Assembly: GCF_002295115.1 (NCBI RefSeq)
Contig: NZ_NSFV01000002.1
Location: 62,001 to 126,000, forward strand
Reading direction: 5' to 3'
From: Mesorhizobium sp. WSM4311
GTDB taxonomy: Bacteria > Pseudomonadota > Alphaproteobacteria > Rhizobiales > Rhizobiaceae
DNA length: 64,000 nucleotides
Shown here: positions 33,672 to 42,384 of the stretch, in pieces
Layout of the letters: the number at the start of each line of letters is the position of its first letter
Position numbering within the stretch: the stretch's first letter is position 1
The notes under the pieces: model-generated
What the model was told of the DNA's origin: nothing
What the model saw: the letters and a program-made list of their open reading frames with translations, nothing else
The model's database searches: none
Made by a program: the position numbers and the translations under genes

Positions 33672-35201
33672 ATGCAAACGCTGATCCGCAACGCCACGCT
33701 TCTGACCATGGACGGGCCCGACGGGGCCCTTCCATTTGCCGGCGACATCCTCATCGACGGCGCCACCATCACCGCCATCGGCAAGAACCTGGCTGCTGCC
33801 CCCGACGCACGGATCATCGAGGGGCAGGGCAAGCTGGTGATGCCGGGGCTCATCAACGCCCACACCCATTCCAGCGAGACCTTCCTGCGCGGCCGCTACC
33901 AGAACATGCCGCTCGAAGTCTGGCTGCTCTATGCCTATCCACTGCTGATGGGCCCGGCGATCGCGCCGCGTCTGCTCTACCTGCGCACACTACTGCTGGC
34001 CATGGAGTCGCTGCGCAACGGCGTGACGACCCTGTGCGACGATTTCTTCGATCCGCCAGCGCATGATCTCGAGCGTCTCGGCACCGTGTTCAGGGCCTAC
34101 AGGGACGCCGGCATTCGCGCCAATGTATCGAGCGCGGTGATGAACGTGCACACGCTCGATGCGCTGCCCTATGCGCGCGAAGTCCTGCCGCAGGCGTTAC
34201 AGGACAAGCTCGATTTCGGGCCGCCCGTCAGCGCCCAAACCTATGTCGACTATTGTCGCTCGGCCTTTTCGTCGCTGCATGGCATGGTCGGCCGTCTCAA
34301 CTTCATGATCGCGCCGTCTGCGCCGCAACGCTGCACGCCCGACCTGCTGGTCGCCTGTCACGATCTGGCGCTGAAAATGCGGGTGCCGCTACACACCCAC
34401 GTGCTTGAAACCAAGACCCAGGCGATCACCGGGCACCTGATGTTCGGCAAGACCCTTGTCGCTTGCATGCACGAACTCGGCGTGCTCGGCCGCAACACCA
34501 CCATCGCCCATTCGGTCTGGGTTACCGACGAAGATATGGAACTGATGGGTGAGGCAGGATGCTCGATCGCCCACAATGCCGTTTCCAATCAGAAGCTCGG
34601 CGCCGGCATCGCGCCGATCCGCCGCCTGATGGATGCCGGCGTCACGGTGGCGCTCGGCACCGACGGCGTGTCGTCCAACGATACCGCCCGCATCTTCGAC
34701 GTGATGCGGGTTGCCGGTCTCATCCACAGTGCCTCGGGGCCCGACTATGCAACATGGATTCCAGCCGCCGACATTCTTCGCATGGCGACAATCAATGGCG
34801 CCCGCAGTGCCATGCTGGAGGACGCTACCGGCTCGCTCGCCGTGGGCAAGGCGGCGGACCTGATCGTGCTCGATCTCGACACCTATGCGTTTATGCCGCT
34901 CAACGACATAGACAAGCATCTGGTGTTTTCGGAGAACGGATCGTCGATCGAGATGGTCATGGTGGCCGGCGAAATCGTCATGCGCGACGGCCGCCTGACC
35001 ACCGTCGACGAGACCGCGATCTTCGCCGAAATCCGAGAGACGGTGCCCGCTTTTTTAGCCGAGCACGCTGAGCTCGAACGGCTCAACAGTGTGTTCGATC
35101 CCTACTTTGCCGAAATCCACCGCCGCGCGTCGCAGGAGAATCTGGGGTTCAACCGCTATGCTGGCGACGAGCCGCCCTGGAACTTCTCGAACTGGCGCTA
35201 A
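33672..35201 (+). CDS. TRZ/ATZ-type amidohydrolase
   Basis: Metal-dependent hydrolase of the cytosine deaminase/atrazine chlorohydrolase group, 509 residues. Metal ligands are seen in PGLINAHTHSSETFLRG, HTHVLETKTQ, the later H in NTTIAHSVW and the aspartate in LGTDGVSSND. It probably deaminates or dechlorinates a nitrogen heterocycle brought in by the importer encoded just upstream. The substrate may be a pyrimidine, purine or triazine-like ring. It is convergent with the allophanate hydrolase gene, and the two coding regions overlap by 53 bases at their 3' ends. Confidence 0.88.
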   Translation: MQTLIRNATLLTMDGPDGALPFAGDILIDGATITAIGKNLAAAPDARIIEGQGKLVMPGLINAHTHSSETFLRGRYQNMPLEVWLLYAYPLLMGPAIAPRLLYLRTLLLAMESLRNGVTTLCDDFFDPPAHDLERLGTVFRAYRDAGIRANVSSAVMNVHTLDALPYAREVLPQALQDKLDFGPPVSAQTYVDYCRSAFSSLHGMVGRLNFMIAPSAPQRCTPDLLVACHDLALKMRVPLHTHVLETKTQAITGHLMFGKTLVACMHELGVLGRNTTIAHSVWVTDEDMELMGEAGCSIAHNAVSNQKLGAGIAPIRRLMDAGVTVALGTDGVSSNDTARIFDVMRVAGLIHSASGPDYATWIPAADILRMATINGARSAMLEDATGSLAVGKAADLIVLDLDTYAFMPLNDIDKHLVFSENGSSIEMVMVAGEIVMRDGRLTTVDETAIFAEIRETVPAFLAEHAELERLNSVFDPYFAEIHRRASQENLGFNRYAGDEPPWNFSNWR

Positions 35202-37044
35202 CAGCTGGGGTGTGGGCGACGGGGCAGTGATCGCTTTGGTCTGCTATGTTCTTGCTGGGGCTGACGAAGCGGCGCCAGCCGCCGAAGGACGAGATGTCGG
35301 ACGCACCGCTGAGGCCAGCGGTTTCGACCAGGAAGCCCTTGGCCGAACTGCCGTCCTCGAGCTCGATGGTCCCGATGCCGAGCGGTGGCGGGATAGCCGC
35401 GACGAAGCGGCCGAAGGCATCCGCCGAGAGTCGCCAGACTTCGACCTCGACGGTTGCGCCGCCCTCGGCGACACGGAGCAGCCCCGGCTTGGGCACGGAC
35501 TGGCCACCCAGCGCATAGAGCCTGTAGGCGGCGGATGTCTTTGCCGAGCGCGAAAACCGTGCGCCGAGCTGGCTCAGTTGGCCGTTGAGCGGCATCCCCG
35601 AAAGATGCGCGCCAACAACCACGAGATCGATCATGCCATCATCTGCTGATGAAGCTGCAGGCAGAAAACCCGGCTGCTGCCAGCCGGTTGCGCCGAGCGA
35701 AAGGCCGCTCGCCGCATGCAGGTCGCGGGCGAGCGCCGCTGTCAGCGCATCGCGGCCGGCCGGCGCCAGCAAGGTGACGCTCATCGGCAGGCCGTCATCG
35801 CGCTTGCCTGTCGGCACGGCGATGCCACACATGTCGAGCAGGTTGACGAAATTGGTGTAGGTGCCGAGGCGGCTGTTGGTCTCGATCGGATCGGCGAGCA
35901 CGGCGGCGGTGGTGTAGTGCGTCGGCGCGGTCGGCACGCAGAACAGGTCGACCGAGGCAATGACCGGGGCGAGCTTGGCCTTGTAGGCCTGCAAGGCATA
36001 GAGGCCGCGGAAGGCGTCCGCCGCCGATAACTTCCTAGCGCCGCCGAGGATCTTGCGCGTCACCGGATGCATGGCGGCTTCGTTGACTTCCATGAAATCG
36101 CGGATCGCGGCATAGCGTTCGGCCACCCAGGCGCCCTCATAGAGAAGGTTGGCGGTGGCGTAGAAATCGGCGAACGGGATTTCGACCAGCCGGCAGCCGA
36201 ACCGCGACAGCATGGCAAGCGAGCCCTCGAAGCCGACCTGCATCGCCGCATCGCCGAAGAATTTCCGGTCGGCTCTTGCCGGGATGCCGACGTTCAGCAC
36301 CGGCGGGCGGGCGGCGAGCGGCTGGACGGCGATGTCGCGCGAATAGGGATCGGCCGCATCGCGCGCAGCTGCGACGGAGAACACCAGATAGGCGTCGTCG
36401 ACGGTCAGCGCGAACACCGAGACGCAGTCGAGCGTGCGGCAGGCCGGCACGACGCCGGCCGTCGACAGCGCACCGACGGTCGGCTTCAGCCCGACGATGT
36501 TGTTGAGGCCGGCCGGGATGCGGCCGGAGCCGGCGGTGTCGGTGCCGAGCGCGAAGGAGACGATGCCGCGCGCCGTCGCCACCGCCGACCCCGAGGAGGA
36601 GCCGCCCGGCACCAGCTCCGCGTCGATGGCGTTGCGCGGGATCGGCCAGGGCGTGCGGACGCCGACGAGGCCGGTGGCGAACTGGTCGAGGTTGGACTTG
36701 CCGACGACGAGCGCGCCGGCGGCCCTGAGCCGCGCCACTACGGTGGCGTCACTGTCGGGCCAGTAGGTGTATTCGGCGCAGGCCGCCGTCGTCGGCATGC
36801 CGGCGACGTCGATGTTGTCCTTGACGGCGACGGGAATGCCCCAGAGCGGTTTCCCCAGCGGGTCGAACGGGCCGAGCGCGTCGGCCGCCGCAAGCAGATC
36901 CGCCCTCGCGGCGAGATGGATGAAGATGCCCGGATCATCAGCCGTCTCGATGCGGGCATGGATCGTGGCGATCACATCGCCAACGCTGACGCCGTTCCGA
37001 TAGGCCGCGTGCAGGCTCGCTATGTCGAAGTGGATGTCGCTCAT
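35149..37044 (-). CDS. atzF: Allophanate hydrolase
   Basis: Amidase-signature enzyme that hydrolyses allophanate to ammonia and carbon dioxide, the last step of biuret and cyanuric acid breakdown. The catalytic lysine is K75 in VAVKDNID, the cis-serine lies in GGSSSGSA at 148-154, and the nucleophile S173 is in GTDTAGSGRIPAGL. The C-terminal allophanate domain ends in SFGGWRRF at about residue 593. A further 38 residues rich in serine and arginine run into the convergent amidohydrolase gene; this tail is not typical and suggests loss of the original stop. The start at 37044 overlaps the cupin gene by four bases. Confidence 0.92.
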   Translation of the reverse strand: MSDIHFDIASLHAAYRNGVSVGDVIATIHARIETADDPGIFIHLAARADLLAAADALGPFDPLGKPLWGIPVAVKDNIDVAGMPTTAACAEYTYWPDSDATVVARLRAAGALVVGKSNLDQFATGLVGVRTPWPIPRNAIDAELVPGGSSSGSAVATARGIVSFALGTDTAGSGRIPAGLNNIVGLKPTVGALSTAGVVPACRTLDCVSVFALTVDDAYLVFSVAAARDAADPYSRDIAVQPLAARPPVLNVGIPARADRKFFGDAAMQVGFEGSLAMLSRFGCRLVEIPFADFYATANLLYEGAWVAERYAAIRDFMEVNEAAMHPVTRKILGGARKLSAADAFRGLYALQAYKAKLAPVIASVDLFCVPTAPTHYTTAAVLADPIETNSRLGTYTNFVNLLDMCGIAVPTGKRDDGLPMSVTLLAPAGRDALTAALARDLHAASGLSLGATGWQQPGFLPAASSADDGMIDLVVVGAHLSGMPLNGQLSQLGARFSRSAKTSAAYRLYALGGQSVPKPGLLRVAEGGATVEVEVWRLSADAFGRFVAAIPPPLGIGTIELEDGSSAKGFLVETAGLSGASDISSFGGWRRFVSPSKNIADQSDHCPVAHTPAVSASSRSSRAARRQHSG

Positions 37045-37391
37045 CTCGTCTCCCCCAGAATGATCACCGGCAGGTCCCACTGGATCAGCACGACGCAGCC
37101 GTCCTTCGTCCACACCGAATGCTCGGTCCCGACCGGATTGAGGATCACGCTGCCGGCAGGATAGTCACCGTTCTCGTCGCTCTGGATGCCTTCCAGCACG
37201 ACGATGGTCTCCAGCCCGGCATGGCGGTGGCGTGGCACGCCGGCGCCAGGCTGGTAGCTGAGGATGGCGACCGAGGGTTCGACCGGTCCGCCCTTGAGCA
37301 GCCAGTGCACCCTGATGCCGTCGCGGAAATGCTCGAGCGCCAGATCGCGCCAGCCGCCGTCGAGCAGGCCGGCAAAGGCAAGATTAGGCAT
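37041..37391 (-). CDS. Cupin-domain protein
   Basis: Small beta-barrel protein of 116 residues with the cupin motif 1 pattern PRHRHAGLETIVVLEG and motif 2 PAGSVILNPVGTEHSVW, which should bind a metal ion. Similar small cupins accompany biuret and ureide degradation genes, but I cannot assign a reaction. It overlaps the hydrolase gene upstream and atzF downstream, so it is translationally coupled to both. Confidence 0.82.
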   Translation of the reverse strand: MPNLAFAGLLDGGWRDLALEHFRDGIRVHWLLKGGPVEPSVAILSYQPGAGVPRHRHAGLETIVVLEGIQSDENGDYPAGSVILNPVGTEHSVWTKDGCVVLIQWDLPVIILGETR

Positions 37392-38052
37392 GGGCAATTC
37401 CCTCGAGCACCTGGTCGGTCGTTGCCGTCCAGCCAACGATGGCGCCCTGCGCCCTGATCATGGCGATTGCCGCCGCCTTGAACTCGGGAAAATAACTTTC
37501 CGTCGCGTCCTCGGCGAGCAGGCACTCATAGCCGCGATCGTTGGCCTCGCGCATCGTCGTCTGCACGCAAACTTCGGTCGTCACGCCGGCAAAGACGAGT
37601 TGGCGGGCGCCGATCCACTTGAGGTCGTTGCCGAGGCTGGTCGCATAGAAGGCGCCCTTGCCGGGCTTCTCGATGACGATCTCGCCGGGCAAGGGCGCAA
37701 GCTCGTCGAGGATCGCGGTGCCGGGTTCGCCCGCGATCAGTAGACGTCCCATCGGGCCCATATCGCCGATGCGGATCGACGGATTGCCACGGTCGCGCTT
37801 GGCCGGCGGCAGGTCCGAAAGGTCGGGCCTATGGCACTCCATGGTGTGGATCACCGGCAGGCCGGCGGCGCGAAAGCCTTCGATCAGCCGCTTCACTGTC
37901 GGCACGATCGCGGTCACGCGACCGACGTCGTTGCCGAGACTGGCGCCGAAGCCGCCGGGCTCGGCGAAGTCTCGCTGCATGTCGATGACCATCAGCGCCA
38001 TGGTCTGCGGCTTGAAGGTGAAGGAAAACGGCAGCGCATCGATTTCCGCCAT
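37384..38052 (-). CDS. Isochorismatase-fold amidohydrolase, candidate triuret hydrolase
   Basis: Cysteine hydrolase of 222 residues and a paralogue of the biuret hydrolase encoded at 39595. The triad is D24 in VIDMQRDF, K129 in EKPGKGAFYAT and C162 in TTEVCVQTTMREAN. Triuret hydrolase, known in Herbaspirillum, belongs to this same family and produces biuret, so a second, diverged copy in a biuret operon makes triuret hydrolysis a reasonable guess. Other ureido substrates are possible. Its start overlaps the ATPase stop and its end overlaps the cupin gene. Confidence 0.82.
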   Translation of the reverse strand: MAEIDALPFSFTFKPQTMALMVIDMQRDFAEPGGFGASLGNDVGRVTAIVPTVKRLIEGFRAAGLPVIHTMECHRPDLSDLPPAKRDRGNPSIRIGDMGPMGRLLIAGEPGTAILDELAPLPGEIVIEKPGKGAFYATSLGNDLKWIGARQLVFAGVTTEVCVQTTMREANDRGYECLLAEDATESYFPEFKAAAIAMIRAQGAIVGWTATTDQVLEGIAHA

Positions 38053-39584
38053 CAGTGATGTCCCGCCATGTGTTCGCCGATGGTCTGCACGCTGGCCTGC
38101 GCGATCGGCGTCTCATAGACCAGTGCGCCGTCCAACATGACGAAGATGCGGTCGGACAGTTCGAGCAGTTCGTCGAGGTCTTCCGACATCAGGAGCACGG
38201 CGGCACCCGCATTGCGCGCCTTCATGATGCGGGCGCGGATTTCGGCCACCGCCGAGAAGTCGAGGCCGAAGCACGGGTTGGAGACGATCAGCAGATCGAC
38301 TTCGCCGGTCAGTTCCCTCGCGAGCACGGCACGCTGCACATTGCCGCCCGACAGCGAAGCGATTGGCGAGGCAAGCGAGGCGGTCTTGACCTTGAACTGT
38401 TCGACCAGCCTGGCGCTGAATGCCTTGATGGCGCCGGCGCTGATCCAGCTTACCGGCTTGCCGTTGCTGTCGATGTCGAAGGTGCGGAAAGAAATGTTCT
38501 CAGCCACCGTCATCTTCGGCGCGCAGGCGTTTTTCAGCGGCTCTTCCGGGATGAGGCGGACGTTGAGCGTCCGCGCCTCGGCACGCGTCGCCGCATAGGG
38601 GGTGCCGCGCACCATGACTTCGCCGGTATCGCGCGGGCGCTGTCCGGCCAGCACTTCGAGGAATTCCTTCTGGCCGTTGCCGGAAATGCCGGCGATGCCG
38701 ACGATCTCGCCGGAGCGCACGCCGAGATCCTCAATGCGGATCGACTTCAGCCCGGTGCGGTCCGGCGCCTTCAGCGATCTGACCTTGAGCACGATCTCGG
38801 CATCGGGTTTCGGCGCGGCACGGCTGTCGAGCACAGCGATCGGCTGATCGCCGATCATCATCGCTGCCATCCTCTTGTGGTCGAGGTCGGTGACGCGGCC
38901 CGTTCCCGTCAGCTTGCCTTTGCGCAGCACGCTGACATCGTCGGCGAAGGCCGTCACCTCGTGGAATTTGTGCGAGATCATCAACACGGTGAGGTCGCCG
39001 GCCCTGGTCATGTCGCGCACCAGCCCCAGCACCTCCTGCGCCTCGACGGGCGTCAGCACCGAGGTCGGCTCGTCCAGCACCAGGAAGGAGCGGCCGAGAT
39101 AAAGCTGCTTGATGATCTCCAGCTTCTGCTTCTCGCCGGCTGCGAGTTCGGCCACCTTGACGTCGAGCGGCAGCTTGAACGGCATGCGATCCATGAACAC
39201 GGCAAGGTCGCCGCGCTCCTTGCGCCAGTCGATCACACCGGGCACCTTTTCGCGCGAGATGACCAGGTTCTCCGCCCCGGTCAGCGACGGCACAAGTGTG
39301 AAATGCTGGTAGACCATGCCGAGGCCGAGCGCCGATGCGTCCCTGGGGCTGGCGATCGCCACCTCGCGGCCGTCGACCAGCATATCGCCGGCGGTCGGGC
39401 GATAAAAACCCATCATGCATTTGACCAGCGTCGACTTGCCGGCGCCGTTCTCGCCGAGCAGCGCGTGGAAGGAGCCGGCCGGCACGTTGACCGAGACATC
39501 GCCCAGTGCCGTGAGGGCGCCGAAACGCATGGTCATGCCGATGGTCTCGACGCCGACGGCCTTGTTGCCGGTGATCACGCTCAT
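38052..39584 (-). CDS. BMP-type ABC transporter, duplicated ATP-binding protein (biuret operon)
   Basis: Double-cassette ATPase of 510 residues. First half: Walker A GENGAGKST, signature region LAAGEKQKLEIIKQL, Walker B LVLDEPTSVLTP. Second half: degenerate Walker A GISGNGQKEF, signature LSGGNVQRAVLAREL, and a Walker B without glutamate, VSNPCFGLDFSA. It is separated from its permease genes by biuH, an interleaved order that argues for a single transcript and for biuret or a relative as the transported compound. Confidence 0.9.
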   Translation of the reverse strand: MSVITGNKAVGVETIGMTMRFGALTALGDVSVNVPAGSFHALLGENGAGKSTLVKCMMGFYRPTAGDMLVDGREVAIASPRDASALGLGMVYQHFTLVPSLTGAENLVISREKVPGVIDWRKERGDLAVFMDRMPFKLPLDVKVAELAAGEKQKLEIIKQLYLGRSFLVLDEPTSVLTPVEAQEVLGLVRDMTRAGDLTVLMISHKFHEVTAFADDVSVLRKGKLTGTGRVTDLDHKRMAAMMIGDQPIAVLDSRAAPKPDAEIVLKVRSLKAPDRTGLKSIRIEDLGVRSGEIVGIAGISGNGQKEFLEVLAGQRPRDTGEVMVRGTPYAATRAEARTLNVRLIPEEPLKNACAPKMTVAENISFRTFDIDSNGKPVSWISAGAIKAFSARLVEQFKVKTASLASPIASLSGGNVQRAVLARELTGEVDLLIVSNPCFGLDFSAVAEIRARIMKARNAGAAVLLMSEDLDELLELSDRIFVMLDGALVYETPIAQASVQTIGEHMAGHH

Positions 39585-39594
39585 CCTGGTTCCC

Positions 39595-40296
39595 TTACGG
39601 CAGCTGCGCGACTAAAGATGTCGAGTTCGACACCGCGCCGAAGACGCCGCCCTGCATCTTGATCATCTTGATCGCGGCGAGATGATTGCCGTAATCGGTC
39701 GCCCCGCAGCAATCCTCCAGGATCACGCATTCGAAGCCGCGGTCGTTGGCTTCGCGCATGGTGGTGTGGACACACACATCGGTGGTGATGCCGGTAAGCA
39801 CGATATTGTCTATGCCGCGCTGATTGAGGATCAGTTCCAGGTCTGTGGCACAGAACGAGCCCTTGCCGGGCTTATCGATGATCGGCTCGCCCTGGATCGG
39901 ATAGAGGTCGGGGATGATGTCCCAGCCCGGCTCGCCGCGCACCAGGATGCGCCCGCAGGGGCCGGGGTCGCCAATGCCGGCATTGATGCGGCGCGAGCGC
40001 CAGCGCTTGTTGGCGGGCAGATCGGCAAGGTCGGGCCGATGGCCCTCGCGGGTGTGGATGACGGTGTAGCCTTTCGCGCGCATGGCCGAGAGCACCGACT
40101 TGATTGGCTCGATCGGCGCGCGCACCAGCGACAGGTCGTAGCCCATATGATCGACATAGCCGCCCGGTCCGCAGAAATCGGTCTGCATGTCGATGATGAT
40201 CAACGCCGTGTTGTCGGGGCGAAGTTCGCCATTGTAGGGCCATGGATACGGGTCGGCGTCGATATAGCGCTGGGTGATTTCGGCTCTGGCGTTCAT
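39595..40296 (-). CDS. biuH: Biuret hydrolase
   Basis: Hydrolyses biuret to allophanate and ammonia. The 233-residue product has the triad D36 in [12 protein letters not shown]142 in [11 protein letters not shown] and C175 in [14 protein letters not shown], the same three positions as in the characterised Rhizobium leguminosarum enzyme. The N-terminal [12 protein letters not shown] and the [19 protein letters not shown] loop are also like that enzyme. The ATG at 40296 is chosen because the longer frame upstream is an unconserved arginine-rich shadow of the permease gene. AtzF, three genes later, takes the product. Confidence 0.93.
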   Translation of the reverse strand: MNARAEITQRYIDADPYPWPYNGELRPDNTALIIIDMQTDFCGPGGYVDHMGYDLSLVRAPIEPIKSVLSAMRAKGYTVIHTREGHRPDLADLPANKRWRSRRINAGIGDPGPCGRILVRGEPGWDIIPDLYPIQGEPIIDKPGKGSFCATDLELILNQRGIDNIVLTGITTDVCVHTTMREANDRGFECVILEDCCGATDYGNHLAAIKMIKMQGGVFGAVSNSTSLVAQLP

Positions 40297-40310
40297 GGCA
40301 AAAACTCTAG

Positions 40311-41237
40311 TTATTTGGTGATCGACAATTCGCCCGGCGCACCGGCAAGCGAACGGGTCGGCGACGAGGTAGCGACCATGATGATGAGGGTGAGGATGTA
40401 GGGGGCGGCGTAGAACAGGTAGTACCCTTGCGTGACGCCGACCGACTGCAGCGCCGGTCCGAGCGCGCCGGCGCCCCCGAATAGAAGGGCGGCGGCAAAG
40501 CAACCGAGCGGATTCCAGCGCGCGAAGATGACCAGCGCCACCGCCATCAGCCCCTGGCCGGACGAGATGCGCTCGGTCCAACTGCCGGGGTAGTAGAGCG
40601 ACAGATAGGCGCCGCCGATGCCGGCCAGCGCGCCGCCGACGCCGGTGGCGACGAGGCGCACCGTATTAGGGTTGAGGCCCATGGCGCGCGCGGCGTCGGA
40701 ACTGTCGCCGACGACGCGCACGATAAGGCCGGCGCGGGTGTTGCGGAAGGCCCACCACAGGACGAGCGAAAGTGCCGCCCCGATCAGGAACAGGACGTTG
40801 ACGTCGAGTGCCGCCTGCACCTGCGGAATATCGGACCAGGCGCCGAAGGGAATGGCCGGAAGGTTGGGCGCCTTAGGCTTGATGAACGGCTTGCCGAAGA
40901 AGAAGGCGAGCCCCGAGCCGAACAGCATCAGCGCGATGCCGATGGCGATGTCGTTGACTTTCGGGAATTTGCAGATCCAGCCATGGAACAGGCCGAAGCA
41001 AAGGCCAGCGGCCGAGGCTGCCAGCAGACCGAGCCATGGCGAGTTGGTCATGACCGCGACTGCATATGCGGTCATGGCGCCGAAGACGAGCGTGCCTTCG
41101 AGCCCCAGATTGATGCGGCCGGAGCGCTCGGTGATGGCCTCGCCCAGCGAGACGAAGATGAAGGGCGTCGACACGCGTATGGCGCCGCCGAGAATGGCGA
41201 GTGGCACGCCCCAGAGGCCGATCTCGGTCGCATCCAT
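40311..41237 (-). CDS. BMP-type ABC transporter, permease 2 (biuret operon)
   Basis: Integral membrane subunit of 308 residues with about nine hydrophobic segments and the family motif [20 protein letters not shown]. The ATG at 41237 overlaps the stop of permease 1. It is the counterpart of the gene at 32769 in the second importer of this class. Confidence 0.88.
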   Translation of the reverse strand: MDATEIGLWGVPLAILGGAIRVSTPFIFVSLGEAITERSGRINLGLEGTLVFGAMTAYAVAVMTNSPWLGLLAASAAGLCFGLFHGWICKFPKVNDIAIGIALMLFGSGLAFFFGKPFIKPKAPNLPAIPFGAWSDIPQVQAALDVNVLFLIGAALSLVLWWAFRNTRAGLIVRVVGDSSDAARAMGLNPNTVRLVATGVGGALAGIGGAYLSLYYPGSWTERISSGQGLMAVALVIFARWNPLGCFAAALLFGGAGALGPALQSVGVTQGYYLFYAAPYILTLIIMVATSSPTRSLAGAPGELSITK

Positions 41238-42361
41238 CACGAGGCCCTCTGCCACAAATCGGGATTGAAGGCCTTGAAGCGGCCGTACAAGGTTTCGCTG
41301 AACAGGATGACGATGAAGAGCATGCCTTGCAGAACCAGCACGGTGGCGTCGGGCAGGTCCATGCGGCGCTGGATCAGCCCGCCTGACGCGTCGATGCCGC
41401 CAAGCAAGATGGCGACCGGGATGATGGCCAGCGGGTTGTGGCGGGCGAGGAAGGCGACGAGGATGCCGGTGTAGCCATAGCCGGCGGCGAGCGAGCCGTT
41501 GGCGCTGCCTTGTACGGCAGCGACTTCCAGCATGCCGGCAAGACCGGCCAAGCCGCCGGCAAGCGCGGTAAAGCCGACGATGAGCGGTCCGACGGCCAGC
41601 CCCTGCACCTGCGCTGCCCTGACATTGCCGCCGGCGATACGAGCGGCAAAGCCCCAGCGGGTCTTTTCGATCAGCACCCAGCAGAGCACGCAGGCGACGA
41701 CGCCGACAGCAAGCCCCCAATGCACCTCCATGCCTGGAATGTTGCCGATGCGGTAGATATCGGCGAGCGGCTGGGTCGATGGCTTGTTGAGCGAGGCCGG
41801 GTCGCGCAGCGGCCCTTCCACCAACTGGTTCATCAGGGCGATGGCGATGTAGGCCATCAGCAGGCTGGAGATGGTTTCGTTGACAGCCCGGTAGTGGCGA
41901 AGCGCGCCGACGGCACCGATCCAGATGCCGCCGGCGGCCATGCCCGCCACGCCCATGGCAAGAATGACGATGAAAGAAGGCGCGCCGCTCAACGCGACGC
42001 CGATGGCAGCCGCGCCGACGCCGCCGAGCACGATGGCGCCCTCGCCGCCGATGACGACGAGGCCAAGCCGCGCCGGCAGCGCCACACAGAGCGCCGCGAG
42101 CAGGAGCGGTGCAGCGCGCGACAGCGAGTTCTGGATGGAGAACCACGAGCCGAAGCCGCCGCGCCACATGGTTTCATAGAGCTGGACCGGCGACTTACCG
42201 ACCAGCGCAATGAACAGGCTGAACAGGACCATGCCGACGACCAGCGCCGCGAGCGGAATAACGAAAGCTTCCGCCCGCCTGGCGATCCACTCGATCGTCG
42301 CCGGATAGCCCCTGGCGCCGAGCATGGCCGGCGCCTCCGCACTGCTGACCGTATCCGTCAT
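41237..42361 (-). CDS. BMP-type ABC transporter, permease 1 (biuret operon)
   Basis: Integral membrane subunit of 374 residues with a short cytoplasmic N-terminus, about ten hydrophobic segments and the conserved VVIGGEGAIVLGGVGAAAIG region. LAGGLAGLAGMLEVAAVQGS is the typical second half motif. It lies 23 bases after the binding-protein gene and overlaps permease 2. Confidence 0.88.
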   Translation of the reverse strand: MTDTVSSAEAPAMLGARGYPATIEWIARRAEAFVIPLAALVVGMVLFSLFIALVGKSPVQLYETMWRGGFGSWFSIQNSLSRAAPLLLAALCVALPARLGLVVIGGEGAIVLGGVGAAAIGVALSGAPSFIVILAMGVAGMAAGGIWIGAVGALRHYRAVNETISSLLMAYIAIALMNQLVEGPLRDPASLNKPSTQPLADIYRIGNIPGMEVHWGLAVGVVACVLCWVLIEKTRWGFAARIAGGNVRAAQVQGLAVGPLIVGFTALAGGLAGLAGMLEVAAVQGSANGSLAAGYGYTGILVAFLARHNPLAIIPVAILLGGIDASGGLIQRRMDLPDATVLVLQGMLFIVILFSETLYGRFKAFNPDLWQRAS

Positions 42362-42384
42362 GGTCCCCGTCTCCGCGCTCGGCC

